Below are positions 33,786-45,332 of a DNA stretch of 64,000 nucleotides, in pieces (position 1 is the first letter of the stretch; every line of letters starts with the position of its first letter). The stretch is taken from contig NC_092674.1 in assembly GCF_964355755.1 (NCBI RefSeq), forward strand, positions 6,637,001 through 6,701,000. Reading direction: 5' to 3'. Source of the DNA: Antedon mediterranea. Its lineage: Eukaryota; Echinodermata; Crinoidea; Comatulida; Antedonidae. Position numbers and translations under genes: made by a program. Under the pieces are notes generated by a model. That model was not told the DNA's origin. It worked only from the letters and a program-made list of their open reading frames with translations, and searched no databases.

Positions 33786-34332
33786 TTTATTATTAGAAAG
33801 AAATGTAAAAAACTACACTATTCCTTTGTCAGGGCCAATGGTGAGAGTACTTTGAGAGAAAGAAAGAAATACAACAATGAATTACCATAAGGCTCCGCAA
33901 ATTGGGGCTAATAGATGATATTATCAGGGAAGAGAGGAATTACAAGTTCGCCTCTTCTCTGATATTATAAAAAAATATTTGAACAGGCTTGCTATTTCAT
34001 ACATATTCAAAGGCCTACGTATTTATTTGGAAATAAAATAAAATTGACTCACAAGGAAGACAAAATCCAATGCATGCATTTTTTATGTACATGTGAGATT
34101 TAAAAGCAGTCCTTTCTCAATTTTTACTATATAAAGGGTGGTGATTTCACTTCATAATCCCACCCATTTGTGGTCTCAAAAGGGAGCTAACTTTGGGATA
34201 TATTGTTGTTCTAAAAAAGTTGACAATTATGACAAGAACTAGATTTAGATCAAAAGGTGAAGGACAGTCCCAAGCAATAATACAAATAAAATGATATATA
34301 TATATTATTAACATTAGAATACTAAAACTAGT
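33786..34332. other. Unassigned AT-rich sequence
   Basis: No gene or repeat recognised. Confidence 0.4.
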
Positions 34333-34617
34333 ACAGTAAAACACTATTAAGGGGACATCTTTAAAGCTGGGTCTACACTATCAAACTAGTTTGACAAAAA
34401 AAAGTGTGATGTGCCCAAATATGGTAGTGTTATGACATCATCATCTGCATATGGGCACATCACAATTTGTGTCACATAAGGTTTGATACTATAGTGTAAA
34501 CAAGACCAAACAAAGTGTCCCCTTAATAGAGATTGGTTGTAGTGTTAAAATAATATGTCACTTATTTTCAAAACTGTCCCTTAATAGGGGTGTCTCTACG
34601 AAAGGGTTCTATTGTTT
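34333..34617 (+). mobile_element. D-family MITE split by an A-family MITE
   Basis: ACAGTAAAACACTATTAAGG forms the left side. After the A insertion the D sequence resumes CAAAGTGTCCCCTTAATAG, GTTGG..GTTAAAAT, GTCCCTTAATAGGGGTGTC and the right end AAAGGGTTCTATTGT. Confidence 0.75.
34364..34506 (+). mobile_element. A-family MITE nested in D
   Basis: AAGCTGGGTCTACACTATCA, CCAAATATGGTAGTGTTATG, GACATCATCATC turn, GGGCACATCACAATTTGTGT and TTTGATACTATAGTGTAAAC. It lies between two parts of one D element, so it is younger than that D copy. Confidence 0.85.
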
Positions 34618-34625
34618 GAATATTA

Positions 34626-35235
34626 TGGATGGGTGCTGAATCTGGGTGCAAATGTGGCCTGAATCTGGGTGCAAATGTGGCCTGAATCTGGGTGCAAATG
34701 TGGCCTGAATCTGGGTGCAAATGTGGCCTGAATCTGGGTGCAAATGTGGCCTGAATCTGGGTGCAAATGTGGCCTGAATCTGGGTGCAAATGTGGCCTGA
34801 ATCTGGGGTGCAAATGTGGCCTGAATCTGGGTGCAAATGTGGCCTGAATCTGGGGTGCAAATGTGGCCTGAATCTGGGGTGCAAATGTGGCCTGAATCTG
34901 GGTGCAAATGTGGCCTGAATCTGGGGTGCAAATGTGGCCTGAATCTGGGGTGCAAATATGGCCTGAATCTGGGTGCAAATGTGGCCTGAATCTGGGTGCA
35001 AATGTGGCCTGAATCTGGGTGCAAATGTGGCCTGAATCTGGGTGCAAATGTGGCCTGAATCTGGGGTGCAAATGTGGCCTGAATCTGGGGTGCAAATATG
35101 GCCTGAATCTGGGGTGCAAATGTGGCCTGAATCTGATGTGCAAATGTGGTTTGAATCTGATGTGCAAATGTGGCCTGAATCTGGGGTGCAAATATGGCCT
35201 GAATCTGGGGTGCAAATATGGCTTGAAAGAGGGTT
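34626..35235. repeat. 23/24-bp minisatellite, ~26 units
   Basis: Units GCAAATGTGGCCTGAATCTG plus GGG (23 bp) or GGGG (24 bp). The distal units include variants GATGTGCAAATG and AATATGG. The one-base length alternation shifts frames between units, so the frames of 130-215 codons on minus and 72-74 on plus are repeat artefacts. Confidence 0.96.
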
Positions 35236-36160
35236 AAATATAATTTACCATTATTTATTTCTGTAAATATGAAGATTTATTATATGAAGGGCATACAGTT
35301 TATATACAAATTTAATAACAAAACGTATTACTATAGTTAACACCATAACAATATAGTGTTATTTTTAGTATTTTTATATCTACTTATCTGCTTGCCAGAC
35401 TGACTTTTACCGCTCTATTTCGCAATAACCATGCAAAGACTTTCTTTGGCAGCTTTAGTGACACAATTTAACTTCTCACCACATAACTTTCTTTTGTTCC
35501 ATTCAGCCAAAGAAGAGGAAATTGGCTTAAATAAAAAATATCAGACGAATCTCTTTGATATCATGAACTAATTGACAGAATGAAGTTAATCTTTCAATTG
35601 ATTGTGGAATAAAATGATAGTATTGAGCTGTCATGGAGTGTCGAACCCGGACTAGGAATAAACAACGTAAGATGAAGTGGTTGCGAGAGCTTGAATAGCG
35701 CTGGATTAGACCCATCATACCGGCAGTCTTTATGGAGCGGTACATCGAATGACTTGCCGAAGGTCAGGAATAAGTCTCTTCAAAAGGACATGATCACCTG
35801 TTTTTATTCCGGTTCTACTTTACACACGTTTTAATACCAAACCGAGAAAAAATCCACGATTCATGCTAAGCCTAGTTCTAAAGAGAAAGTAGTAGAGATC
35901 AAATATTTTTAGAATATATTATGGTATTTTACACTTGAACCTTGAACACCTTGAAATTGTAAAAAAATGTACAAATTTGTATGGAAGTTATCAATATTTT
36001 CAAATTGTTTTTCTTTTATAGTGATATTACAGTATGTATTGTATAATAAGTAGGACGAGGGTGAATATGTGGTCATGACATTACAATATCACTAGGTAAT
36101 ATCATGTGATATAACAAATTTATTCTCATTTTCTTCCTGTATATCATTCTATAAACTATT
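35236..36160. other. Unassigned sequence, possible tRNA-like relic
   Basis: On the minus strand near 35640-35720 there is GTCCGGGTTCGACACTCC (B-box-like) preceded by GCTCTCGCAACCACTTC. It is reminiscent of a SINE head but has no second copy. Nothing else recognised. Confidence 0.3.
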
Positions 36161-36164
36161 GTTA

Positions 36165-36205
36165 TTGGGGAGACATTTTCAGGACCTAACAAAGTCTTCT
36201 CTTGA
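36165..36205 (+). mobile_element. D-family 5' fragment
   Basis: GGGGAGACATTTTCAGGACC then TAACAAAGTCTTCTC matches the D left region and is cut off where the E element begins. Confidence 0.45.
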
Positions 36206-36392
36206 GCCCCTTTCTCACAGAGCTGTGTGCCAGGAATATTGCGGGAATATACCATTACCATGCCGGTATGGTTTTCTGTCAGAACGGGTCGTCTTGGCAT
36301 CATGCCGGCATCGACATGACCTGCTTTAGACCTAGTAATATTGCTAGGGATATTCCCCGCAATGCCAGACGGGCATTCTGTGAGAACGTAAC
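36206..36392 (+). mobile_element. E-family MITE, longer copy
   Basis: Starts CCCCTTTCTCACAGAGCTGT and ends TTCTGTGAGAACG. Internal inverted CCGGTATGG / GATGCCGGCAT-type and AATATTGC(G/T) blocks are shared in style with 36805-36936. Frames of 60-78 codons across it on both strands reflect its palindromic nature. Confidence 0.65.
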
Positions 36393-36804
36393 GCTGTTAT
36401 ATTCCGGGGTTATATTTAATTCCCAGTTGAGGCTTTGACACCTTGCGCAGTCAAGTGTATCACTTTGGCGCCGATTCAATTCAATTAACAATAATAATGT
36501 CGAACTAGAGGGATAATGAGATAAGAGAGCTGCTTAAAATAAGGGGACAAGAAGAAATTTGTAGCATAATCTATAGGAGATTGTCGATGACGGCTATTTA
36601 ATTGCTGTACCTGTATATTATATGCACAATATACTGTACATAGCATGTATTGCATAAATATGCTATAAAGGAAGAAAATAATAATCTGTAACTTAAAATT
36701 CGCCGCCATATATCGCTAGGCAAAAATAATAACAATAAAAGACTCTCATTATTATTATAATTAATTATTTTGTCAGAGACTTTTTATTGGCCGATTATGC
36801 GCGA

Positions 36805-36936
36805 CCCCTTTCTCACAGAAAGCCGGTATATATTTCCGGCACGATAGTCCGATGAGAATGGGTATATGGCGGTAACGATACCAGCACGACGCCAGCATAA
36901 TACCGGTATATTACAGGCACATCTGTGAGAAAGGGG
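36805..36936 (+). mobile_element. E-family MITE, complete
   Basis: Near-perfect terminal inverted repeats CCCCTTTCTCACAGA and TCTGTGAGAAAGGGG bound a 132-bp element. CCGGTATATATTTCCGGCAC and ATACCGGTATATTACAGGCA are subterminal inverted blocks. Confidence 0.9.
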
Positions 36937-37124
36937 CTTTGTTAAAACATAATATTAACGTTCATTCTTTTTACAGGACAGAATACCTTTTTTTAGGAGT
37001 GTACATTAGAAAATGTATTGAAATTATCAAGTTTAAAGTAAAATATGAGAATCAAATACAAAGCTTAACTAATTAAACATTTTAATTCATAAATATATTT
37101 TTCATTATTTTTTTCTTTTTATAT

Positions 37125-37450
37125 TTTCTTTTTTTTTCAAAGGATTTTTCCTTAAATTTTGACATATTTAATATACTGTATACATATACAAAAAAATATG
37201 TTTTATTAATATTTATTATATCTCCATCCTTAAGTGGTGGTTTTCCAATTGTTGAGTGTGAAAAAAAATGTTATTAAAATGTCATAATTTATTATTTTTG
37301 TTATTTTCAAATAATTTTTCCTTAAATTTTGACATATTTAATACACTGTATACTGTACTTATACAACCAAAACGTTTTTTTACTAATTTATTATCTCTCC
37401 ATCCTTAAGGGTGTGTTTCCTAATGTTATTAAAATGCCGTAATTGTAGAA
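37125..37450 (+). repeat. ~175-bp tandem duplication
   Basis: Both copies carry TTTTTCCTTAAATTTTGACA, TATTTAATA-ACTGTATAC, ATCTCCATCCTTAAG and TGTTATTAAAATG, at ~37145 and ~37315 for the first marker. Confidence 0.85.
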
Positions 37451-38080
37451 TTTTGTTGATTGGTATATTTTTTCAACCATAAAATATTCTACTCATTACC
37501 CTCAAAAGAGACTTAAATTATTGAGCACCATAATTCATCCACATGTTGTAATTTTAGTGTGCACGCGATATCCAAAAAAAGTAGACCGGTATAAACATGG
37601 AGGTATAAATAAGACAAAAAGTACAACTACCTTGTAAGCTATTTGTGTGGAGAAATCAATGACAAAAGTAATCAAGGTAAGGCTGTTTAATAGAATCCCA
37701 TAAGACCAGTACACCTGGTACTAGTCCTATGCACATATGTGGGAAATCCTATACCATATTATTTTATTGAACAATTTTAGCAATTGATAAATAAGTGTGT
37801 ATGATAAAGAGGAGAACATTTGCAAGGGGACAAAGTTGTTCTCACAGCATCATTAGAAGTGCACATTATGTGTAAATGTGTCCTTTACTTAACCAAACAC
37901 TTCATGTGATACATATATGACACTATATTAAAGCATTTGACCATGATACAGGAAATATTAACATATTATGTAGAGAAACATTACAGAAAATCAGGTGCTA
38001 TACAAAGGCAGAGAGAGAAGCTGGGGAACATCACTACATTAACTTGTCGCTGTGTGAGCCAACAAATGAATTCAGAAAGC
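37451..38080. other. Unassigned AT-rich sequence
   Basis: No gene or repeat recognised. Confidence 0.4.
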
Positions 38081-38082
38081 AT

Positions 38083-38425
38083 TTTCACTCTCATCTTTTT
38101 TAATAATACATTTTCACTCTTAAAGATTTTGTCATCTTTTCCAATACATACATTTTCACTCTCAAAGATTTTGTCATCTTTTCCAATACATACATTTTCA
38201 CTCTCATCTTATTTAATACACACATTTTCACTCTCAAAGATTTTGTCATCTTTTCTAATACATACATTTTCCCTCTCAAAGATTTTGTCATCTTTTCCAA
38301 TACATATTTTCACTCTCATCTTTTCCAATACATACATTTTCACTCTCAAAGAATTTGTCATCTTTTTCAATACATACATTTTCCCTCTCAAAGGTTTTGT
38401 CATCTTTTCTGATACATACATTAAA
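38083..38425 (+). repeat. 42-bp minisatellite, ~8 units
   Basis: Full units are TTTTCACTCTCAAAGATTTT plus GTCATCTTTTCCAATACATA plus CA. Three shorter units have lost the AAAGATTTTGTCA part. The 215-codon frame crossing it (37937-38584) is mostly this repeat. Confidence 0.93.
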
Positions 38426-38838
38426 TTATTTCACTACTTCAAGGTGGTTGCTCTCCTTATTAATAACAATTCACACACTTCACTTCCATTTTCATATTCA
38501 ATTCAACAAGATAATAAAATAAAATATTTTATTTATTGTTATGGAAGAATGAAACAAACATTAATATTATCCCCAGATGACTAGAACATAGAAGGAGAGT
38601 AACAACTGTGGGAGAACTATTTACTATAAACTATAATTATAATAGACAAATTTACTATTTAATAATACTACTAATAAATTATATGCAGGTAACCTGATAC
38701 CGTGTTACACTCTTTCATATCACCACACAAATAAATATTTAGTGAAATTTTAAAATGATATTTGATGTGAATATTAATAGTACTGTGATATAACTAATTC
38801 TCTATACTGTATCTCCATATAAGGTGGCGTAATTTCTC
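38426..38838. other. Unassigned AT-rich sequence
   Basis: No gene or repeat recognised. Confidence 0.4.
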
Positions 38839-38840
38839 CA

Positions 38841-38973
38841 GTGTCATAGGCAAAATCTATGATACAGTATCACATCACATGGTGCCTGTATTATGTTAAG
38901 GTTAGGCATATAGCCTACTGTATCATACAGTGATACACATGTGACACTGTATTACAGAATGTGCTTATGATAC
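38841..38973 (+). mobile_element. F-family MITE, complete
   Basis: Left end GTGTCATAGGCAAAATCTAT pairs with the reverse complement of the right end, GTATCATAAGCACATTCTGT. Both continue into ATACAGT(A/G)TCAC. The middle GGTGCCTGTATTATGTTAAG matches 7640-7775. Confidence 0.75.
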
Positions 38974-39902
38974 TAGACAAATTATACACAATACTGCTAA
39001 TATTATAATAATATGGAAAGTTAGAGTAATCGGCTTTTAAAGATATAACAGCTACAGGGAATCAAATTCTATGGCATGACATCCTAATTCCTGTCTCAAT
39101 AAATCACATCGGAAGACATTCATTTTCAAGATCTGCATCTGTATTACATCAAACAATTTAAATAGTGTATGCATGGATTTTACACCCAGATAAATCTCTC
39201 TGTGAGTGTCCGTGCAGCTGCCTTGTACGTAACCCTTATGCTAGCCTAGCTCTTAAGCCGAGTAATTTGATTAACCCTTGTGATGGCTAGTGAAGTGAAG
39301 GCATTTCTCCTGCGTCCTTGTTCAGTGAAGATTATCCATGTGGGGAGGCTATTGAGTGATAATAATCAGCAATTGTAATTAATCCTGTTATTTATATTTA
39401 TTTTATGTACTTTTTATTGATTCAATTTCCATATGAAATTTCTTATACAAGCTTCAGCGCACCTTGTAAATCTATTGACAGATCACCCTCTGACAAATCC
39501 TTCACATAAATTTAACACATGAAGGAAGAGAAGATAATTATTTGCATTGCATGCTGTACCTACAACACTACTGTTAAAATAATTTAACCATGCTCAATCA
39601 GTTTTAGTTAATTAACGACTACAGCATGTAAGGATTGTTTTAATTACTATACAATCACAATTACACTCACGTCAATTGAAACAAATTCATTTTTTTTCTT
39701 CAGACATTTTATGTTGCCACTCTATCAAAAGCTCGAAAATTACAGGATTCCTACCTTGTATTGTACATACTTTTGAATACCTTATTATCAATGTTGGAAT
39801 ACAAATGAATAATTCAAAAATGCCATTAAAAATAGTATGGGGGTCAATGTAACAGTGTGCCCAGTTATGGTGTACATAATCCTTGGTTCAAATCTGTCTA
39901 CT
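38974..39902. other. Unassigned AT-rich sequence
   Basis: No gene or repeat recognised. Confidence 0.4.
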
Positions 39903-39904
39903 GT

Positions 39905-40055
39905 ACACATACTATCAAACTTCACTAACAAACTCAAAAAAAGTGTGATGTGCCCAAATATGGTAGTGATATGCTTAAATATGGTAGTGATATGATATAT
40001 ATCCTCATGTCCATATATGGGCATATCACATTTGTTTGTAGTGTAAACACAGCTT
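39905..40055 (+). mobile_element. A-family MITE
   Basis: TACACATACTATCAAACTTC, GTGTGATGTGCCCAAATATG, TAGTGATATGCTTAAATATG, then CATGTCCATATATGGGCATA and right end GTAGTGTAAACACAGCTTT. Confidence 0.82.
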
Positions 40056-40119
40056 TAGAATTCTATAATACTGTATGTTCTATAGTATATTGGCCTAGTA
40101 TCCCCTATTTTACACCTTC

Positions 40120-41820
40120 AATACGCAGCAAGTGTCCCTTTAGTAGGGTTAGTTATATTCATGGAATAAAGTAATATTTTTCAAACCATGTTCAAACATA
40201 TATTTCCCCTTGTTTCTTGTTTCAGGAAAGTGTCCCCTAAATAGGGGTGTCTACTGAATAGGGGTGTCCCTTGAATATGAGTGTCTACTGAATAGTAATG
40301 TCTACTGAATAGGGGTGTCCCTTGAATATGAGTGTCTACTGAATAGTAATGTCTACTGAATAGGGGTGTCCTTTGAATATGAGTGTCTACTGAATAGTAA
40401 TGTTTACTGAATAGGGGTGTCCCTTGAATATGAGTGTCTACTGAATAGCTGTGTCTACTGAATAGGGTGTCCCTTGAATATGACTGTCTACTGAATAGTA
40501 ATGTCTACTGAATAGGGGTGTCCCTTGAATATGAGTGTCTACTGAATAGTAATGTCTACTGAATAGGGGTGTCCCTTGAATATGAGTGTCTACTGAATAG
40601 TAATGTCTACTGAATAGAGGTGTCCCTTGAATATGAGTGTCTACTGAATAGTAATGTCTACTGAATAGGGGTGTCCTCTAAATAGGGGTGTCTAGTGAAT
40701 AGGGGTGTCTACTGAATAGGGGTGTCCCTTGAATATGAGTGTCTACTGAATAGTAATGTCTACTGAATAGGGGTGTCTACTGAATAGGGGTGTCCTCTAA
40801 ATAGGGGTGTCCTCTAAATAGGGGTGTCCTCTAAATAGGGGTGTCTAGTGAATAGGGGTGTCTAGTGAATAGGGGTGTCTACTGAATAGGGATGTCCCCT
40901 GAATAGAAGTGTCCCCTGAATAGGGGTGTCTACTGAATAGGGATGTCCCCTGAATAGTAATGTCTACCGAATAGGGGTGTCCTCTAAATAGGGGTGCTAG
41001 TGAATAGGGGTGTCCCCTGAATAGGGATGTCTACTGAATAGGGATGTCCCCTGAATAGAAGTGTCTCCTGAAAAAGGGTGTCTACTGAATAGGGGTGTCC
41101 CTTGAATATGAGTGTCTACTGAATAGTAATGTTTACTGAATAGGGGTGTCCCTTGAATATGAGTGTCTACTGAATAGTAATGTCTACTGAATAGGGGTGT
41201 CCCTTGAATATGAGTGTCTACTGAATAGTAATGTCTACTGAATAGAGGTGTCCCTTGAATATGAGTGTCTACTGAATAGTAATGTCTACTGAATAGGGGT
41301 GTCCTCTAAATAGGGGTGTCTAGTGAATAGGGGTGTCTACTGAATAGGGGTGTCCCTTGAATATGAGTGTCTACTGAATAGTAATGTCTACTGAATAGGG
41401 GTGTCCTCTAAATAGGGGTGTCCTCTAAATAGGGGTGTCCTCTAAATAGGGGTGTCTAGTGAATAGGGGTGTCTAGTGAATAGGGGTGTCTACTGAATAG
41501 GGATGTCCCCTGAATAGAAGTGTACCCTGAATAGGGGTGTCTACTGAATAGGGATGTCCCCTGAATAGTAATGTCTACCGAATAGGGGTGTCCTCTAAAT
41601 AGGGGTGCTAGTGAATAGGGGTGTCCCCTGAATAGGGATGTCTACTGAATAAGGATGTCCCCTGAATAGAAGTGTCTCCTGAAAAAGGGTGTCTACTGAA
41701 TAGGGATGTCCCTTGAATGGGGATGTCTACTGAATAGGGATGTCCCCTGAATAGAAGTGTCTCCTGAAAAAGGGTGTCTACTGAATAGGGTGTCCCTTGA
41801 ATGGGGATGTTCTGTTTTTC
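40120..41820 (+). repeat. D-family element with massively expanded 17-bp units
   Basis: The 5' part is a normal D element: AAGTGTCCCTTTAGTAGGGT, then TTCAAACATATATTTCCCCTTGTTTCTTG and AGGAAAGTGTCCCC. From ~40224 its 17-bp unit (type GTGTCTACTGAATAGGG) is repeated about 90 times. Frequent 51-bp trimers join GTGTCCCTTGAATATGA, GTGTCTACTGAATAGTA and ATGTCTACTGAATAGGG. A ~611-bp block is duplicated in tandem (for example GGGGTGCTAGTGAATAGG at 40991 and 41602). Confidence 0.95.
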
Positions 41821-42383
41821 TATCTATTTGTTCCCTCAAATGTGACAAAGAATTAAGAAGTGACAAACTATGAATATGTTTAAATGAATACATTCTTGAT
41901 AATCCTGCCTACAGGGCTCTTTGCTATACTCATCAAACATTACACACATAATTATTAATTACAAAAGGAAGTATATTACAAAATGTCATATATTATTTAC
42001 AAACCCATGCATGTGTTTTTTTCAATTTGATTACTGTTGACGACTTGTTGATTGATGTGATATGTTGTTAATTAATTAATTGATTTAGTTTATTCAATTA
42101 AAACCTATATTAGTGTCTATAAACTGTTAAAAAAACATGTTTAATTTATTTCAGGCCTACTTTAATATTTGTTATAAAATAAATTTGTCTAATTCAAATG
42201 TGTAAAGTACCAGTATAATAAATATAGAATGGTTAATTGGAAAATAGATACATTTTTGACAAAGGGAAAACATGGATTCAATTTTAATGCTTAATTTTTT
42301 CAGATACTATAAAGAGAGCAAGACATACGGTATAGATGTACAAGCCCTTTCAAATTGAAGAAAAAAAATCAAATTGGCAAGAA
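41821..42383. other. Unassigned AT-rich sequence
   Basis: No gene or repeat recognised. Confidence 0.4.
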
Positions 42384-42505
42384 ATTTAAAGATGTATTGA
42401 CCTGCAAAACATTAAAAAAAATCAAGATTAATAAAAAAAACTTTGATTGGTGTAATTTTTAATAAAGGTAATCAAAAAAATCCGCAGAAAAATGAGTATG
42501 GCTAC
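42384..42505 (+). mobile_element. C-family MITE, left fragment
   Basis: ATTTAAAGATGTATTGACCT, then AAAAATCAAGATTAATAAAA and GTAATTTTTAATAAAGGTAA parallel the left half of 33124-33464. Confidence 0.6.
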
Positions 42506-42963
42506 TTTGTAGAAAACAGACGATTTTTACACATATTTTAATATTAAAGAAAATTCCTTATTAATCAATTTTCTTACAGTTATTTTTGATTGCACATGAA
42601 TGTAATTTTTAAGCTAAATCTAAAAATATTCATTTTTTTCTGAAAGGGCTTGAACTGGCTCTTAAATTTGTAAAGGTAAGAATGGTAAATTTATAAATAA
42701 ATGATTTAGGATGTAACTAAATAAACCATGACAATATATTTCTAATATTATCGCTATCAGGTTATTATGAACTTTTGTTTTATGCAATAAGTCACTCTGT
42801 ATCATTTCATAATTTATGCTACATTGTAACCAAATACAAATCAGAAATTTTCAATACTTAGATTTAAATAAATTTTGTAAACCTAAACTTAGATATTGAA
42901 TGTTTTAATAAAAAAATACAATTGTTTTTTCCATACACATCCAATAATTCATTAGACTAATAC

Positions 42964-43285
42964 ACTTAAAGATGTATTATCCCCACAAACATAAAAAAAT
43001 GAAGATAATACTAAAATCAGACTTTTAATAGGCCATTTTGCAGTTTTAATGAAATTATTCACTTTTTAAAAAAATAAATAAAAAAAATAAACAGTTAATT
43101 TTAACCAAAAATTATTCATTGTCTGACAGACAATTTAAGAATTGTTTGCTTGAAATTACATTTTTTTTAGGTAAATAATTTTTTTAGTTCCAGTTTTTGG
43201 AACTGTTTGGAACTGTTTAAAATGGCATATTCAACTAAAAATTTAAAAAAAATATATCTATATATATAACAATATATCTTCAATA
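42964..43285 (+). mobile_element. C-family MITE, nearly complete
   Basis: CACTTAAAGATGTATTATCC left end, AAAAAATGAAGATAATACTA, TTTTGCAGTTTTAATGAAAT, then AACCAAAAATTATTCATTGT and AAAATGGCATATTCAACTAA. The right end AACAATATATCTTCAATA is eroded. Confidence 0.78.
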
Positions 43286-44368
43286 TACTTAAATTTTTAT
43301 GTTGTCTATGGCAACATTTTTTTTGGGCCTATACAGTACAACCCAAAAACACAAAACTGTAAAATTGAAACATAATTTTTATGATTTATCGTGGCGCTAG
43401 CGTCTCAATCACAAGACTTTATTATATATCTATTCCTATAAATGCCAATCTCTGATTTAAGAGATCACAATAATAAAATTATTTTAATAATTTATGTTAT
43501 ATACACATAGCAATCTAAATTTATACTTTTTTTTACAGGTTTCTCTTATTTCGGTGATTTAATATTTTGCAGAACATAAACCTGATTTTCTGAAGTCATC
43601 CATCACATTGATAACTAGGTTTATCACTGCCAATTTAAAGGTTTCTTCTATGATAAATTATTAATATCCTATATTTTGTTTTCTAAAAGTTTAAATTTGG
43701 CCCAACAAAAATGTTTGTTAAGCATCACTTCCCTCCGCTGATTTTCGAGCCCCTCCATTAAAAAAATGGTTTTTTTTAAAGATAAAAAAAAAAAACCCCT
43801 CTCCTGAAATTTATTCAGGTAACTCTTAAGTATATTTTTTTATTTGGCCTAAAATAAATTTTTATAATGTTTTAAAAATCCGAGATATAGAATGGACTAT
43901 AGGGTGGACATGTCAAGTAAGGTCCACTACCCTTGGGAGTCCACATCAAGTATAAAGAAAAGAAAATTAAACTTTATATTAACAAACATAAAGACCTACT
44001 GGCACATATATCTCAAGGCTAAGGATTGCCCTAAATTGCAAATTAAAGATAATTTTCGTCACCGGCTGAAATAAAGAAATATACAATATTCCTAAAAGAT
44101 TAGGGGAACAATAATTAAAAGTTCAATATGACTAAATTAACATGCGGTCCTCAGGGAGGTCGGAATCCTGTTCAAAATGGGGTCATCTTGACTTTTGACC
44201 TAGAAAGTTTACATTTTTAAACAAGCATAGTTTTATGATATTACACTCTCGAATGAACTCTGCCTGTCCTAATTCCTGGAAATATTACAAATCAATTTAG
44301 TAATTACCAATTATTATTCAAGTATTAATTATCTATTGATAAGTTTCTGTACTCTCGTATTGAAAGAT
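43286..44368. other. Unassigned AT-rich sequence
   Basis: A 60-codon frame at 43892-44074 has no motif, splice signal or repeat explanation. I do not support it as a gene. Otherwise nothing recognised. Confidence 0.35.
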
Positions 44369-44369
44369 C

Positions 44370-44516
44370 AACTTTTTTCCTTTAAATTATGATTTTATCA
44401 GGCAAATAAGTCCAATTTTTCATCAAAATGAATACCTATTAAGTAACATTAAAATGGCCTAATCAACAACAAAAATATTTAAATTCCTTTTTTTCAATAT
44501 ACCTCAAATGCGACTT
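44370..44516 (+). mobile_element. C-family MITE, right fragment
   Basis: AGTCCAATTTTTCATCAAAA, TAACATTAAAATGGCCTAAT, CAACAACAAAAATATTTAAA and a degraded end TTCAATATACCTCAAATG match the right half of the C family. Confidence 0.6.
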
Positions 44517-44641
44517 AAGAATGGATAACTCAGCTGTTTCTATACTTTCAATGTAATGTTGTGTATTAATGTAGGCCCTACATTTAAAATATATAATAAT
44601 AGAGATTACATGACATGCTATGTAGATTAATTTTTGTTATG

Positions 44642-44735
44642 TTTTTTTTTTTTTTTTTTTTTTTTAATCTACCAAGCAAAGTGAATTTCCATTTTTATGG
44701 ACAAATACAATTTCTTGAATCTTGTATAGTGATAA
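44642..44735 (-). repeat. LINE-type 3' tail fragment, minus copy
   Basis: A T-run of about 25 is followed by AATCTACCAAGCAAAGTGAA, TTTCCATTTTTATGGACAAA and ACAATTTCTTGAATCTTG. This is the reverse complement of 54693-54765. Confidence 0.6.
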
Positions 44736-45183
44736 TGGATAACCCTCTAATAATGTCCACATAGTGTCTTTTATTGAATATTTATCATTTCACAATAAAG
44801 TATTGCGTAAAGATAATAATATTAAGAATATTGTTTGATATTGTAGGTTAAATGTTAATATTAATTCAATAACTTTCTTAATTTCCTTTCTTTAACCAAA
44901 AGTCTTTCGATAATCTTAATTGTAATTCAAACATTATAAATTGTTTTGACTTTTAAATTAGGTTAAATGTTAATAACACATTTGAATTTACAATTTCTTT
45001 TCTTTATCCACAATTCTTTCAAATAACACGACCTTAATTAAGCTACAAACCAGTGTTATGTGTCAATTTTAATTAATAATTACAAAACAATGTAAATGTG
45101 TGTATTGTTTTGTGTTTAAAAAAAAATTAGGGTAAGGAGTAATATTGATTGAGACAAAAGAATAAAAGGTTTTGGTAATTTCC
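44736..45183. other. Unassigned AT-rich sequence
   Basis: No gene or repeat recognised. Confidence 0.4.
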
Positions 45184-45184
45184 T

Positions 45185-45296
45185 GTTTACTATCAAACTA
45201 GTGTGATATGCTCAAATATGGTAGTGCTATGACATCATCATGTCCATATATGGGCACATCACATTTTTTTGTAACATAAAGTTTGATACTGCTTTA
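45185..45296 (+). mobile_element. A-family MITE, shortened
   Basis: GTTTACTATCAAACTAGTGT, CAAATATGGTAGTGCTATGA, CATCATCATGTCCATATATG, then TAACATAAAGTTTGATACTG. Both outer ends are trimmed. Confidence 0.8.
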
Positions 45297-45332
45297 AGAT
45301 ATTAAACCTTTGACTCCAACCTCTCATCTCCT

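Noticed and set aside
34568-35215. 215-codon minus-strand protein
   Set aside because: It lies wholly in the 23/24-bp minisatellite and changes motif at each unit length switch.
36073-36491. Overlapping frames of 63-78 codons on both strands
   Set aside because: They fall on the inverted-repeat E-family MITE, whose symmetry creates mirror frames.
37937-38584. 215-codon protein rich in Phe, Ser and Leu
   Set aside because: Most of it is translation of the 42-bp minisatellite. The flanking codons show no motif.
41693-41893. 66-codon minus frame with Arg-Asp repeats
   Set aside because: It is translation of the end of the 17-bp array.
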